Source: Sphingobacterium sp. UBA1575 (GTDB lineage: Bacteria > Bacteroidota > Bacteroidia > Sphingobacteriales > Sphingobacteriaceae). From it: a stretch of 13,954 nt of DNA. Both the position numbers and the translations under genes were made by a program. Positions within the stretch are counted from its first letter, which is position 1; every line of letters starts with the position of its first letter. The stretch lies in the NCBI GenBank assembly GCA_002322865.1, contig DCOH01000060.1:73943-87896 (forward strand), written 5' to 3'. Below, piece after piece: positions 7,445 through 13,954 of this stretch. Below the pieces are notes generated by a model. It was not told the origin of the DNA, made no database searches, and was given only the letters and a program-made list of their open reading frames with translations.

Positions 7445-7867
7445 ATGAAAAGAAGTATTCAAACTGGATTAAAGAGTAAATTGATGGTCTTAGCTTTATT
7501 GGGAATGGTTGTATCCTGTTCAAAGGATAATGATGGTTCTCCGAAGCCGAGCAGTGATATACAAGCTGCTGTAGGTACTTTTAAGGGGAAAATTCGCGTA
7601 GCTGAACAAGATTATTTCAATGCTATTGTAATCGTAAGCAAAGAAGGAAATGATAAATTAAAAGTAGCCGCCAAAACAGGGGAGAACTATAGTGCAGTTA
7701 CCCCTAAAGTATTCAAGGTTCAAAATATTTCCAATATCCATATTTCATCCAGTGGAATTTCATCTGGATCTTTTACTTATACGATGGATTCCAAGGAAGT
7801 TCAGATTTCAACTAATAAGGAAGCTGCTACAGATGTAGAGTTTTATTTTGAAGGCACAAAACAATAA
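7445..7867 (+). CDS. Small lipoprotein, probably surface-exposed, function unknown
   Basis: I place the start at the ATG at 7445 (140 residues): it gives MKRSIQTGLKSKLMVLALLG followed by the lipobox VVSC with Cys25. The upstream in-frame ATG at 7385 would add 20 residues unlike a signal peptide. After the cysteine comes SKDND, close to the acidic lipoprotein export signal that sends lipoproteins to the cell surface in Bacteroidota. The mature domain of about 110 residues is predicted all-beta (GTFKGKIRVAEQDYFNAIV, KLKVAAKTGENYSAV, SGSFTYTMDS, VEFYFEGTK), like a small beta-sandwich, with no known catalytic motif. It stands alone, diverges from the AraC-type regulator across a 257-nt gap, and is closed by a strong terminator. 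Confidence 0.8.
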   Translation: MKRSIQTGLKSKLMVLALLGMVVSCSKDNDGSPKPSSDIQAAVGTFKGKIRVAEQDYFNAIVIVSKEGNDKLKVAAKTGENYSAVTPKVFKVQNISNIHISSSGISSGSFTYTMDSKEVQISTNKEAATDVEFYFEGTKQ

Positions 7868-7907
7868 TCCCTAATGCAAAAAATCATGTTTTGTTGTTAA
7901 ACAGGAT

Positions 7908-7946
7908 CCCCGATCTGCTCGCCCGAGCAGTCGGGGTGATTTTTTT
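7908..7946 (+). terminator. Strong rho-independent terminator of the small lipoprotein gene
   Basis: CCCCGA-T-CTGCTCG (7908-7921) pairs with CGAGCAGTCGGGG (7924-7936), a 12-13 bp GC-rich stem with one bulged T and a tight loop, followed directly by seven T (7940-7946). It lies 41 nt after the TAA at 7865-7867. On minus no T run follows, so it acts only rightward. Confidence 0.92.
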
Positions 7947-7967
7947 CTAGGCAAAGATTTGCTCTAC

Positions 7968-8240
7968 CTAGCTCAATTGAAAATAATTAGTAACATAGGT
8001 CACGGTATTGACCAGCAGTACAAAATAAATGGCAGTTTTAGCGGTTTTATTATAACTGAATTTAATACCCAGTCGAGAATTTATTAAAATACCCAATAAG
8101 AAATATCCGATAATACTCATGGGGATAATGATCGGTTTCTTGGCGAATGCCGGACTATATTGTTGTAATAGGGTTGTGTCTAAAATAAAGATTAAGACAA
8201 TCAGTAAGATTAATAGGAAAATGTAAAAATATTTGTTCAT
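7968..8240 (-). CDS. Small three-TM membrane protein, unknown function
   Basis: The 90-residue product has likely membrane helices at about 5-21, 37-54 and 69-85, with short basic loops (FAKKP; SRLGIKFSYNKTAK). No family is recognised. The start ATG (8238-8240) gives a plausible membrane N terminus, MNKYF. It lies 50 nt after a 43-aa membrane-protein ORF on the same strand (8291-8422), and the two look like an operon. The gene converges on the small lipoprotein gene. An imperfect hairpin (CTAGG/CCTAG arms, 7947-7971) overlaps its TAG stop, but no T run follows. Confidence 0.65.
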   Translation of the reverse strand: MNKYFYIFLLILLIVLIFILDTTLLQQYSPAFAKKPIIIPMSIIGYFLLGILINSRLGIKFSYNKTAKTAIYFVLLVNTVTYVTNYFQLS

Positions 8241-8290
8241 TAAATTGATTAATAAAGGGTCTTTATAAATTTAGTAAAAACCTATTGATT

Positions 8291-8422
8291 TTAATCCAAA
8301 ATAAGCAGCAAATAAATAATCAATCTTCCCAGTAAGATGATTCCCATTGGATATAAGAAAAACCATTTAAAAGCAGCATATTGCCTATCGGTCCAAGAAT
8401 CAAAAAATTTAGGTCGTTTCAT
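8291..8422 (-). CDS. 43-aa single-TM small membrane protein, unknown function
   Basis: An ATG at 8420-8422 opens a 43-codon frame ending at TAA 8291-8293. The N-terminal half is polar and aromatic (MKRPKFFDSWTDRQYAAFKW). The C-terminal half is one strongly hydrophobic helix, roughly residues 21-42, interrupted only by Arg33, ending LLILD. This ordered charge-then-helix layout is unlikely by chance and is typical of small inner-membrane proteins. It lies 50 nt upstream of the 90-aa membrane-protein gene on the same strand and fills what would otherwise be a 261-nt gap (8241-8501). It is short enough to be missed by usual length cut-offs. No homolog family is recognised and no ribosome-binding site helps, as expected in this phylum. 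Confidence 0.6.
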   Translation of the reverse strand: MKRPKFFDSWTDRQYAAFKWFFLYPMGIILLGRLIIYLLLILD

Positions 8423-8501
8423 TCCCTAAGAACAATCAAAAAACAGGATAGTTGATTGAAATTTTTAAACCATAATTAAATAAATACTTATATTTATTCA
8501 A

Positions 8502-9605
8502 ATGTTTAAACAATTCATCCTTATTGTTTTTTTATTCAGCATTTCTAAGTTATATGCTCAGTCAGCATATACCTTAATCTGTAAAGTCGATAGTACCCTA
8601 CTGCTCGAAAATGAAACTTTTTATTTAAAACATATCAACAACGGTGAATTAAACCCCATGGTCCATGATTCGGTACAGGTTAAGAATAATCAATTCGTTT
8701 TTCAAGGAAAATTGAATACGCCAGCGGTATATACCCGTTTGATCAGTAAAAAGGATGGCTCTGAAAAATGGTTTATGTTAAGTTCTGGTACCAGTCATGC
8801 TGTTTTATCCAAACCAAAATTCAATCCTAAAAATGGTAAACCATTGGGGATAAGCAGTTCATTCACTATCCCAGGAGATGAAAGATTTCGATTAATGGAG
8901 ATCACGGATAAGTTATATGATCTGTATGTGGAGGAGATCGATAAATTTAGGGAACTTTCCATAGCCAGCAAGGAAGAAACAAAGCAGGATCAATTAATGG
9001 ATTCTTCCTTTCATTATCTGGACAAAAAAAATCCTTACCTAATCACATTGATAGAAGAGAACCCATCCAATTATACTTCCCTATATCTATTAAGTTATTA
9101 TCGGCCAAACCTATTGAACAAAGATGTTGGAAAATTTGAACAAGTCTTCAATGGGCTGAATGAAAGCTTGAGGCAAAGCGAAGAAGGGAAGCGCCTTCAA
9201 AAGATTATCCATGCCAAAAAGAATATCAACGTAGGTATGATGGCTCCAGATTTTTCCATGAAAGATATGCATGGTAAGACCATAAAATTAAGTGATTTTA
9301 GGGGTAAAAAAGTGCTTTTAGATTTTTGGGCAAGTTGGTGTGTTCCTTGTATCGAAAACCTTCCTAAACTAAAGGCATATGCTGAAGGGGAGAATCTTAC
9401 TGTATTGGCCATTTCATTGGACCACGATCGTAATAATTGGTTAAAAGCTATAAAAAATCATCAATTTGATTGGGCCGTTCATGTTTCAGAACTTCAGGGA
9501 TGGAAGGGGCCGATTGTGCAGAGCGTCTATAACATTGAATCCATACCTAGAAGCATCATCGTCGATGAAACTGGAAAAATGATCAATATAAACCTGAAAT
9601 TTTAA
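8502..9605 (+). CDS. TlpA-like thioredoxin-fold protein with DUF4369-type N-terminal domain
   Basis: The 367-residue protein has a signal peptide (1-19, KLYA before Gln20), an N-terminal all-beta region about 22-120 resembling DUF4369, a helical linker about 125-240, and a TlpA/AhpC-TSA thioredoxin domain from about 244 (VGMMAPDFSM, GKTIKLSDFRGKKVLLDFWASWCVPC). The redox pair is Cys280/Cys283 in WCVPC, and the cis-proline is Pro349 in SIPRS. Such proteins reduce or shuffle disulfides in the periplasm, with the partner unknown. The C terminus stops at DETGKMININLKF, just where relatives usually continue with a short strand and a last helix, so the fold may be trimmed by about 15-20 residues. 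I found no frameshift that restores it. Upstream it diverges from the 43-aa gene over 79 nt. No good promoter or terminator is evident. Confidence 0.85.
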   Translation: MFKQFILIVFLFSISKLYAQSAYTLICKVDSTLLLENETFYLKHINNGELNPMVHDSVQVKNNQFVFQGKLNTPAVYTRLISKKDGSEKWFMLSSGTSHAVLSKPKFNPKNGKPLGISSSFTIPGDERFRLMEITDKLYDLYVEEIDKFRELSIASKEETKQDQLMDSSFHYLDKKNPYLITLIEENPSNYTSLYLLSYYRPNLLNKDVGKFEQVFNGLNESLRQSEEGKRLQKIIHAKKNINVGMMAPDFSMKDMHGKTIKLSDFRGKKVLLDFWASWCVPCIENLPKLKAYAEGENLTVLAISLDHDRNNWLKAIKNHQFDWAVHVSELQGWKGPIVQSVYNIESIPRSIIVDETGKMININLKF

Positions 9606-9672
9606 TAAGAAACACCCATAAAAATCCTAATAAACCTTAACTATTGTCATTTTTACTGGGTCAATTCATGTC

Positions 9673-9707
9673 TTGGCTTATAAATTGTAGGGATAATTCT
9701 TTATTTG
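9673..9707 (+). promoter_or_regulatory. Possible promoter of the TPR protein gene
   Basis: TTTATTTG (9700-9707) matches the -7 consensus TAnnTTTG except at one base; a TTG at 9673-9675 is 24 nt upstream, longer than ideal. If real, it rules out the in-frame TTG at 9705 as a start codon, because that codon would lie inside the -7 box. It would leave a leader of about 15 nt before the ATG at 9729. Confidence 0.3.
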
Positions 9708-9728
9708 AAAAGCTCAGAAAAAGAAGAG

Positions 9729-12248
9729 ATGACACTTAAACTAGGTTTCAATACGAATTATCAGAAAAATATATTTACCGGATACCAGAAACATATCCTT
9801 ACGGGTTTCTTTTCCATACTATTATTAGCTGGACAGGCGCAAGAAAAGGAAAAGCAGCAACCTGCTACTTTGGATTCCATAGAAATTGTAAGGGATTACC
9901 GTCCGATGCTTGCCGATGTGGTCAAGATCAGGCGTACACCCGATATGAACATCGATCGGAAAGCATTGGAAGTCGAATTGCGACAGATCGCTGCCGGTAT
10001 GTTCTATTCCCGCTACGATTTCCGCGAACCCTTCCATAGCCCATTGCCGGAAAGATACCCCAATGCGAACAGAAATAATATTGACAACAACCGGATAGGT
10101 ATCATGGCCTATCGGGGTAAAGAATATGAACGCGCCACTTCCATTCTGAAGAAGGTGGAGCCGGGAGATGCTTTTTATCAGAGTTCCATTATTGCCTTGG
10201 GAAAGATTGCTCAGGAAAATGGCGATAAAGTAAATGCCAGGAATGCATTCTACAAAGCATCCCAAATGAGTTTCGATAAGGAGCTAAAAGCCGATGCCTT
10301 GTACAACTATGCCAAGATGCTAAATGAATTGGATTCGGTGCAGGTATCCTTACAACCTTTAAAGGATTACCTTGCGCTGCGATTTGAGGGCGTAGATTTA
10401 AGCGCCAACCAAAAGGAGACCACGGAATCGCGAATGGCTGAGATCCTCTCCGGAAGCAGTAATTTTGAGACTGCCGTTTATCTGTTGGAATCCTTTAGCA
10501 ATCGAGATCAGAAAGCCGAAGAGGTCTACCAGAAGATCACCTACTATCGAGGATTGGAGTTCTATAACGAACGTGCCTTTGAAAACAGTATTTCCATGTT
10601 CATGCGGGCCGAAAAATCTACCTTAAATCCCGAAATGGCAGCTTTAGCAACCTATTGGAAAGCAGAAGCCATGTATGAAGTCCGCAAATTCAGCGAAGCA
10701 GTAGACAACTTCAGCAGATTCCTTCGACTTCCAGCTGCAAAAAATACCTCCGTTTACAATTATGCAAATTACGCTTTGGCCTATGCGGCATTCCGCATCA
10801 ATAGGTACAGCGTGGCTGCCGATTATTTCGAGCGGTTTTTAGCATCGGAGGGAAGCTCCTTGGATAAAAAGATCAAATACGATGTGATGGCTCGCTTGGG
10901 AGATTCCTACCTCACCATGCGTAATTATGAAAAAGCTAAGGGTTTTTATGATCAATTGATCAGTGAAAAGGCACCGAACCAGGATTATGCCTTGTTCCAA
11001 CAGGGAATTATCCAAGGGTTGCAGGGCAATAATGAAGGAAAATTACAAACCTTACTATCCGTTGTAGAAAAATATCCGGGATCGAACTATGCAGATGATG
11101 TGGCCTTTGAGATCCCCTACATGTATTTTACGATGGGGGATTATGATGCCGCTATAGAAGGGCTTCAGAAGATGGTCAAGCAATATCCTCGAAGCAGTTA
11201 TGTGCCTCGAGCATTAGTAACCATTGGACTTGTTCAATACAATAAGGATGAAACGGAAGCAGCTATGGCTACCTTCCAAAAAGTGGTGAAGGATTTCAGT
11301 ACAACGTCTGAGGCCGCACAGGCCATGGCTTCCATAGAAAGTATTTATCTGGATCAAGGCGATGCGCCGAGTTATATTGAATATGCCATCAATAACAATA
11401 TCAGTAACCTGAGTGAGGCAGAGCAAGATAATATGGCTTTTCAGGCGGGTAGAACCTTGTTTGCGAGAGGACAGTATGGACCAGCCGTTGAGGCGATCAA
11501 TGCTTATTTTGATAAGTTTCCAAAACCTAGACAAGAAAAGCATGCGCGTTATATCCGTGGTGTGAGTTTATACCACACCAATAAGCCTCAGGAGGCGCTG
11601 CATGATCTGAATATCATTCTGAACGATTGGACCAGCCCGTATACCGAGAAGACCTTAATGACTGCCGCGGCACTATATCTGAGCCTAAAGGAATACAATG
11701 AGGCGATTGTGCATCTTAAAAAGTTGGAGTTGAATAATGACTATAAGGAAAATTATGGTTATGCGGTGACGAATCTGATGATCTGTTATTTTGAATTAGG
11801 CGATTACGAGCAGATGAATAAGTATGCGAAGTTGGTTCAGGGATATGAAAAGGCTACGGAAGAGGAAATTGCTACGGCGCATTTGTATGCGGCTAAGGCC
11901 AGTTTAAAGCAAGGAAACAAAGAGTCTGCTTTGAAGGAATATAATCTGGCGGCATTGAAAAGCCAAGGAGCTGCGAGTGCTGAGGCTAGGTATCGTGTGG
12001 GATTGATGCAATATGATAACAAGGAATACGACAAAGCCCAAAAATCTGCATTTGATGTGATCGAGAATATGGATTCGCATGATTATTGGGTGGCGAAGAG
12101 CTTTATCCTTCTTGCAGATACTTATGCCCGTAAAGGGGATAATGTTCAGGCTAGAAGTACTTTGGAAAGTGTGATTGAAAATTATGAAGGTGATGACGAT
12201 ATTATTCCGACAGCTACCGACCGTTTACAGAAATTAAAGAAGAAATAA
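9729..12248 (+). CDS. Large exported tetratricopeptide-repeat protein
   Basis: I choose the ATG at 9729 (839 residues), preceded by AAGAAGAG, over an in-frame TTG at 9705. The N terminus is a signal peptide with an unusually long lead: the hydrophobic core is about 22-37 (HILTGFFSILLLAGQAQ). It is followed by SIEIVRDYRPMLADVVKIRRTPDM (split here at residues 50-73), a motif I associate with N termini of Bacteroidota envelope proteins. From about residue 120 to the end the protein is helical TPR-type repeats (AYRGKEYERATSILKKV, TMGDYDAAIEGLQKMVKQYP, SLKEYNEAIVHLKKLE and others). Such proteins act as periplasmic scaffolds for outer-membrane complexes. It seems short for the long TPR proteins of this phylum (often about 1000 aa). 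The gene looks more GC-rich than its neighbours. It stands alone and converges on the 12301-13311 gene. Confidence 0.85.
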   Translation: MTLKLGFNTNYQKNIFTGYQKHILTGFFSILLLAGQAQEKEKQQPATLDSIEIVRDYRPMLADVVKIRRTPDMNIDRKALEVELRQIAAGMFYSRYDFREPFHSPLPERYPNANRNNIDNNRIGIMAYRGKEYERATSILKKVEPGDAFYQSSIIALGKIAQENGDKVNARNAFYKASQMSFDKELKADALYNYAKMLNELDSVQVSLQPLKDYLALRFEGVDLSANQKETTESRMAEILSGSSNFETAVYLLESFSNRDQKAEEVYQKITYYRGLEFYNERAFENSISMFMRAEKSTLNPEMAALATYWKAEAMYEVRKFSEAVDNFSRFLRLPAAKNTSVYNYANYALAYAAFRINRYSVAADYFERFLASEGSSLDKKIKYDVMARLGDSYLTMRNYEKAKGFYDQLISEKAPNQDYALFQQGIIQGLQGNNEGKLQTLLSVVEKYPGSNYADDVAFEIPYMYFTMGDYDAAIEGLQKMVKQYPRSSYVPRALVTIGLVQYNKDETEAAMATFQKVVKDFSTTSEAAQAMASIESIYLDQGDAPSYIEYAINNNISNLSEAEQDNMAFQAGRTLFARGQYGPAVEAINAYFDKFPKPRQEKHARYIRGVSLYHTNKPQEALHDLNIILNDWTSPYTEKTLMTAAALYLSLKEYNEAIVHLKKLELNNDYKENYGYAVTNLMICYFELGDYEQMNKYAKLVQGYEKATEEEIATAHLYAAKASLKQGNKESALKEYNLAALKSQGAASAEARYRVGLMQYDNKEYDKAQKSAFDVIENMDSHDYWVAKSFILLADTYARKGDNVQARSTLESVIENYEGDDDIIPTATDRLQKLKKK

Positions 12249-12288
12249 TTTTATAAATATTCATTAAGAATTTATTTAGATATTTTGG

Positions 12289-12318
12289 ATAGACCTGGGA
12301 TTACATTTCCAGGTCTAT
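12289..12318. terminator. Shared hairpin between convergent TPR and WKNG-lipoprotein genes
   Basis: ATAGACCTGG (12289-12298) and CCAGGTCTAT (12309-12318) form a 10-bp stem, extended by a G-T and an A-T pair, with a 6-nt loop. It lies 41 nt after the TPR stop, and its minus-strand 5' arm encodes the last residues (IDLEM) of the convergent gene, with the TAA in the loop. Downstream sequence is moderately T-rich on plus (TATTCGTTTTCC) and poor on minus. It is probably a bidirectional terminator of moderate strength. Confidence 0.6.
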
Positions 12319-13311
12319 TCGTTTTCCATTCTTCCAATAGCATGGTTTGTAGGTACTTGGTACTACTCCAGTTGCACCTGTAATATAGACATCTGTTCCA
12401 TCGACGAAAATTCCATAGGCCTGAGCATTATCTTCCAGCTCATGGATTTCTCCGTTCTTCCAGTAGCAGGCTGTATGGCCGGTACTATTTGAATTCCTTT
12501 TATTGATCAGTCCCACCGCATAAAGGTCATTGCCGATTTTGATGATCTGATGGACTTCGCCATGTAGGTTTTTATTCAATACAATTGCCTCTGTATTTTT
12601 CCAGTACATAGGGATACCACATAATCCTGCCACATAGGTCTCTTCTGGAGAATGCCTATAAATCGATGTGATTCCATTAAAAACTTGGGATTCTTTTGGA
12701 ATGATCAATTCAGTAAAGCCGCTGTTTTCTTCCCAAAAGAAAGCCGATTTGGGAGCAAAGGCAGATCCAATTTCTGTTCCGATAAATTTACCATAGGTTC
12801 CAGCAAAAATCGGCTTATTATGGTAAAAATTTACTGCTGAAATGGTTCCCGTACTATCAGAAGATAGTTTTATCTCCTTGCCATTAAGGAAATAGGGCAT
12901 AAGTTCTTTCTCTCTGAAAGCGGATTGGAAAAATTGAAATTCTTGTATGCTTCCTTGGTTATCTTTGTAATTATAAACAATTCTGCTTTGGTTATTAATT
13001 GCCTCCCGGAAACCGCTTTGATTTTTAATCTGGTTCATGAAAGCGGATTTTTCTGTAGATTTTCCATCCACCCAAAATTTGGAACTTATTTCTTTGTTTT
13101 TTGCTTTTACGCCACTGATTAGGATGTTCCCATTTATTACTTGAATGGAACTTCCGAATTGTAAATCGTAATTTAGTTCACCATCATTTCCATCTGTGTC
13201 GAATAAGGAATTTTTACAGCTAGGGAAAAGGGTAGAGCTAATAGCGAGTAAGAGCAGAATACTGAACTTAAATAATGGGTTGAATTTGTTTTTAAACAGG
13301 ATGGTATTCAT
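12301..13311 (-). CDS. Lipoprotein with WKNG-type beta-propeller-like repeats
   Basis: The 336-residue protein has a lipoprotein signal with the lipobox FPSC (Cys32). The mature part contains repeated blocks of the form YxxG followed by cYWKNG and a strand: SKFWVDGK (77-84), PMYWKNTEAIVL (234-245), ACYWKNGEIHEL (281-292) and PCYWKNGKRIDL (323-334). Between them are GI-V-G-DVY-TG-type strands (300-312). This periodicity suggests a beta-propeller, likely for binding rather than catalysis, at the periplasmic or outer face. No active-site motif is seen. The last repeat ends right at the C terminus, as in propellers closed between the termini. Upstream is a 254-nt divergent region shared with the 13566 gene; no clear minus-strand promoter was found. 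Confidence 0.8.
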   Translation of the reverse strand: MNTILFKNKFNPLFKFSILLLLAISSTLFPSCKNSLFDTDGNDGELNYDLQFGSSIQVINGNILISGVKAKNKEISSKFWVDGKSTEKSAFMNQIKNQSGFREAINNQSRIVYNYKDNQGSIQEFQFFQSAFREKELMPYFLNGKEIKLSSDSTGTISAVNFYHNKPIFAGTYGKFIGTEIGSAFAPKSAFFWEENSGFTELIIPKESQVFNGITSIYRHSPEETYVAGLCGIPMYWKNTEAIVLNKNLHGEVHQIIKIGNDLYAVGLINKRNSNSTGHTACYWKNGEIHELEDNAQAYGIFVDGTDVYITGATGVVPSTYKPCYWKNGKRIDLEM

Positions 13312-13452
13312 AATTGGGCCTTCTAAATAAAATGGTAGTTTAATTCGTTAATATTTAGCTAACGAGTTATTGATTATTTCTGCTACAATAATGCGGTATC
13401 TAGTTTAAATTATTGAAAACCTCTATTTAATAATATAATTACAAAGGTTGGC

Positions 13453-13482
13453 TTGTTTATTTTAATGAGCATGTTATATTTG
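13453..13482 (+). promoter_or_regulatory. Consensus Bacteroidota promoter of the 13566 gene
   Basis: TTG (13453-13455), a 19-nt spacer and TATATTTG (13475-13482) match the Bacteroidota -33/-7 pattern (TTG, about 19 nt, TAnnTTTG) exactly. Transcription should start near 13488, leaving a leader of about 78 nt before the ATG at 13566. This is the best promoter in the window. Confidence 0.75.
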
Positions 13483-13487
13483 AATAA

Positions 13488-13520
13488 GGTATTTCATTAT
13501 TTGATAGCTTATGAAATATC
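13488..13520 (+). other. 5'-leader hairpin at the predicted transcript start
   Basis: GGTATTTCAT (13488-13497) pairs with ATGAAATATC (13511-13520) as 8 Watson-Crick pairs plus a G-U and a G-C pair, with a 13-nt loop. It starts where the promoter at 13453-13482 predicts the first transcribed base. No T run follows, so it is not a terminator. It could protect the mRNA 5' end or be a regulatory leader element. Confidence 0.4.
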
Positions 13521-13565
13521 TCATTTAAGAAAAAACACTAACTAATTTTATAATTCTGTCTACAC

Positions 13566-13954
13566 ATGAGAATATTTTTAATAATCGTCCTATCCACTTT
13601 TAATTTTGTTTGTTTGTATGGACAAGAAAATGCTGTCTGGTTTAACGAAGCTTACATTAAACTCAACGATAATAAGGTAAATATAGAGATACCTGAGATA
13701 CAGGAGTTGACTTTAATCATGATGGCGATTACAGATCATGGACTTAAGGACTCCAATATGGTCAATCACAAAAACAGTTACCATCAAGAGGTCCTAAGTC
13801 ATTTCAGTAAATTCAAAGACCATGAGGCAATTAAGATATGTGATTCATTATTGCAAAAAAGCCTTATTTATTACATTTTGATATCTTCAAATTCCTATGG
13901 TTTCCAATTTGATGGCGACAGTTTGATTAGGACATGTAACCCTCCCTATTTTCG
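13566..13954 (+). CDS. Secreted protein of unknown function, N-terminal part (cut by window edge)
   Basis: The frame is open from the ATG at 13566 to the window end (129 full codons). Residues 1-19 form a signal peptide (MRIFLIIVLSTFNFVCLYG before Gln20). The mature part contains VNIEIPEIQELTLIMMAITD, KDSNMVNHKNSYHQEVLSHF and KFKDHEAIKICDSLL. The pattern of a PE-ELxxIMxAxTD helix followed by YxxEVxxHFxxxKxHxAI resembles DUF4932-type secreted proteins of Bacteroidota as I remember them; this assignment is tentative. It is transcribed from the consensus promoter at 13453-13482 and has a structured leader. The right part of the protein, including any catalytic residues, is outside the window. 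Confidence 0.75.
   Translation, partial: MRIFLIIVLSTFNFVCLYGQENAVWFNEAYIKLNDNKVNIEIPEIQELTLIMMAITDHGLKDSNMVNHKNSYHQEVLSHFSKFKDHEAIKICDSLLQKSLIYYILISSNSYGFQFDGDSLIRTCNPPYF

Noticed and set aside
9705..9728. TTG start for the TPR gene
   Set aside because: The ATG at 9729 has a better purine-rich upstream stretch, and the TTG lies inside a -7-like box.
9825..10265. 146-aa open frame antisense to the TPR gene
   Set aside because: It is a mirror frame of a clearly coding gene, with a Cys- and Ile-rich product and no recognisable features.
13345..13365. Short inverted repeat TCGTTA-N9-TAACGA in the divergent gap
   Set aside because: It is only 6 bp per arm in AT-rich DNA; it could be an operator, but nothing distinguishes it from chance.
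1..13954. CRISPR arrays, IS elements, tRNA or rRNA genes, phage or defence genes
   Set aside because: I looked on both strands and saw no regularly spaced repeats, transposase-like frames, tRNA-like cloverleaves or known defence motifs.

Overview
The window looks like chromosomal DNA of a Bacteroidota bacterium, most likely Sphingobacteriaceae (Sphingobacterium- or Pedobacter-like). The signs are AT-rich DNA, weak Shine-Dalgarno signals, several Bacteroidota -7 boxes (TAnnTTTG), many signal peptides ending just before Gln, lipoproteins, a membrane-anchored AraC regulator, and families typical of the phylum (S9B dipeptidyl peptidase, DUF4369-type TlpA thioredoxin, long TPR protein). The genus is an inference. 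No rRNA, tRNA, CRISPR array, insertion sequence or phage gene was seen.

Layout. Positions 1-7187 are read on the minus strand. In transcription order the genes are a 7-TM AraC-type regulator (7187-6048), a lipoprotein alpha/beta hydrolase (5980-4961) and a small beta-barrel-like protein (4958-4260; 2 nt gap, so coupled), closed by a hairpin at 4200-4229. Then come a four-TM unknown protein (4124-3618), a secreted unknown protein (3546-2575), a three-part calcineurin-like phosphoesterase (2432-870) with a strong terminator, and the N-terminal third of an S9B peptidase that runs off the left edge (756-1). Positions 7445-7867 encode a small lipoprotein on the plus strand, followed by a strong terminator. 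Two small membrane proteins (90 aa, and a 43-aa protein too short for usual gene callers) are read on minus from 8422 to 7968. A TlpA-like thioredoxin (8502-9605) and a large TPR protein (9729-12248) are on plus. A WKNG-repeat lipoprotein (13311-12301) is on minus and converges on the TPR gene. A secreted unknown protein starting at 13566 runs off the right edge behind a consensus promoter.

Almost every product is predicted to work in the envelope: periplasm, outer membrane or cell surface. The clearest functional unit is regulator, hydrolase and outer-membrane protein. It could be a sensor-controlled module for handling a peptide or ester substrate, but the substrate is unknown. I found no convincing defence, secretion or mobile system. 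The less ordinary features are a hidden 43-aa membrane protein, a TPR protein with an atypical and locally duplicated N terminus, hairpins overlapping several stop codons, and a structured 5' leader at 13488.
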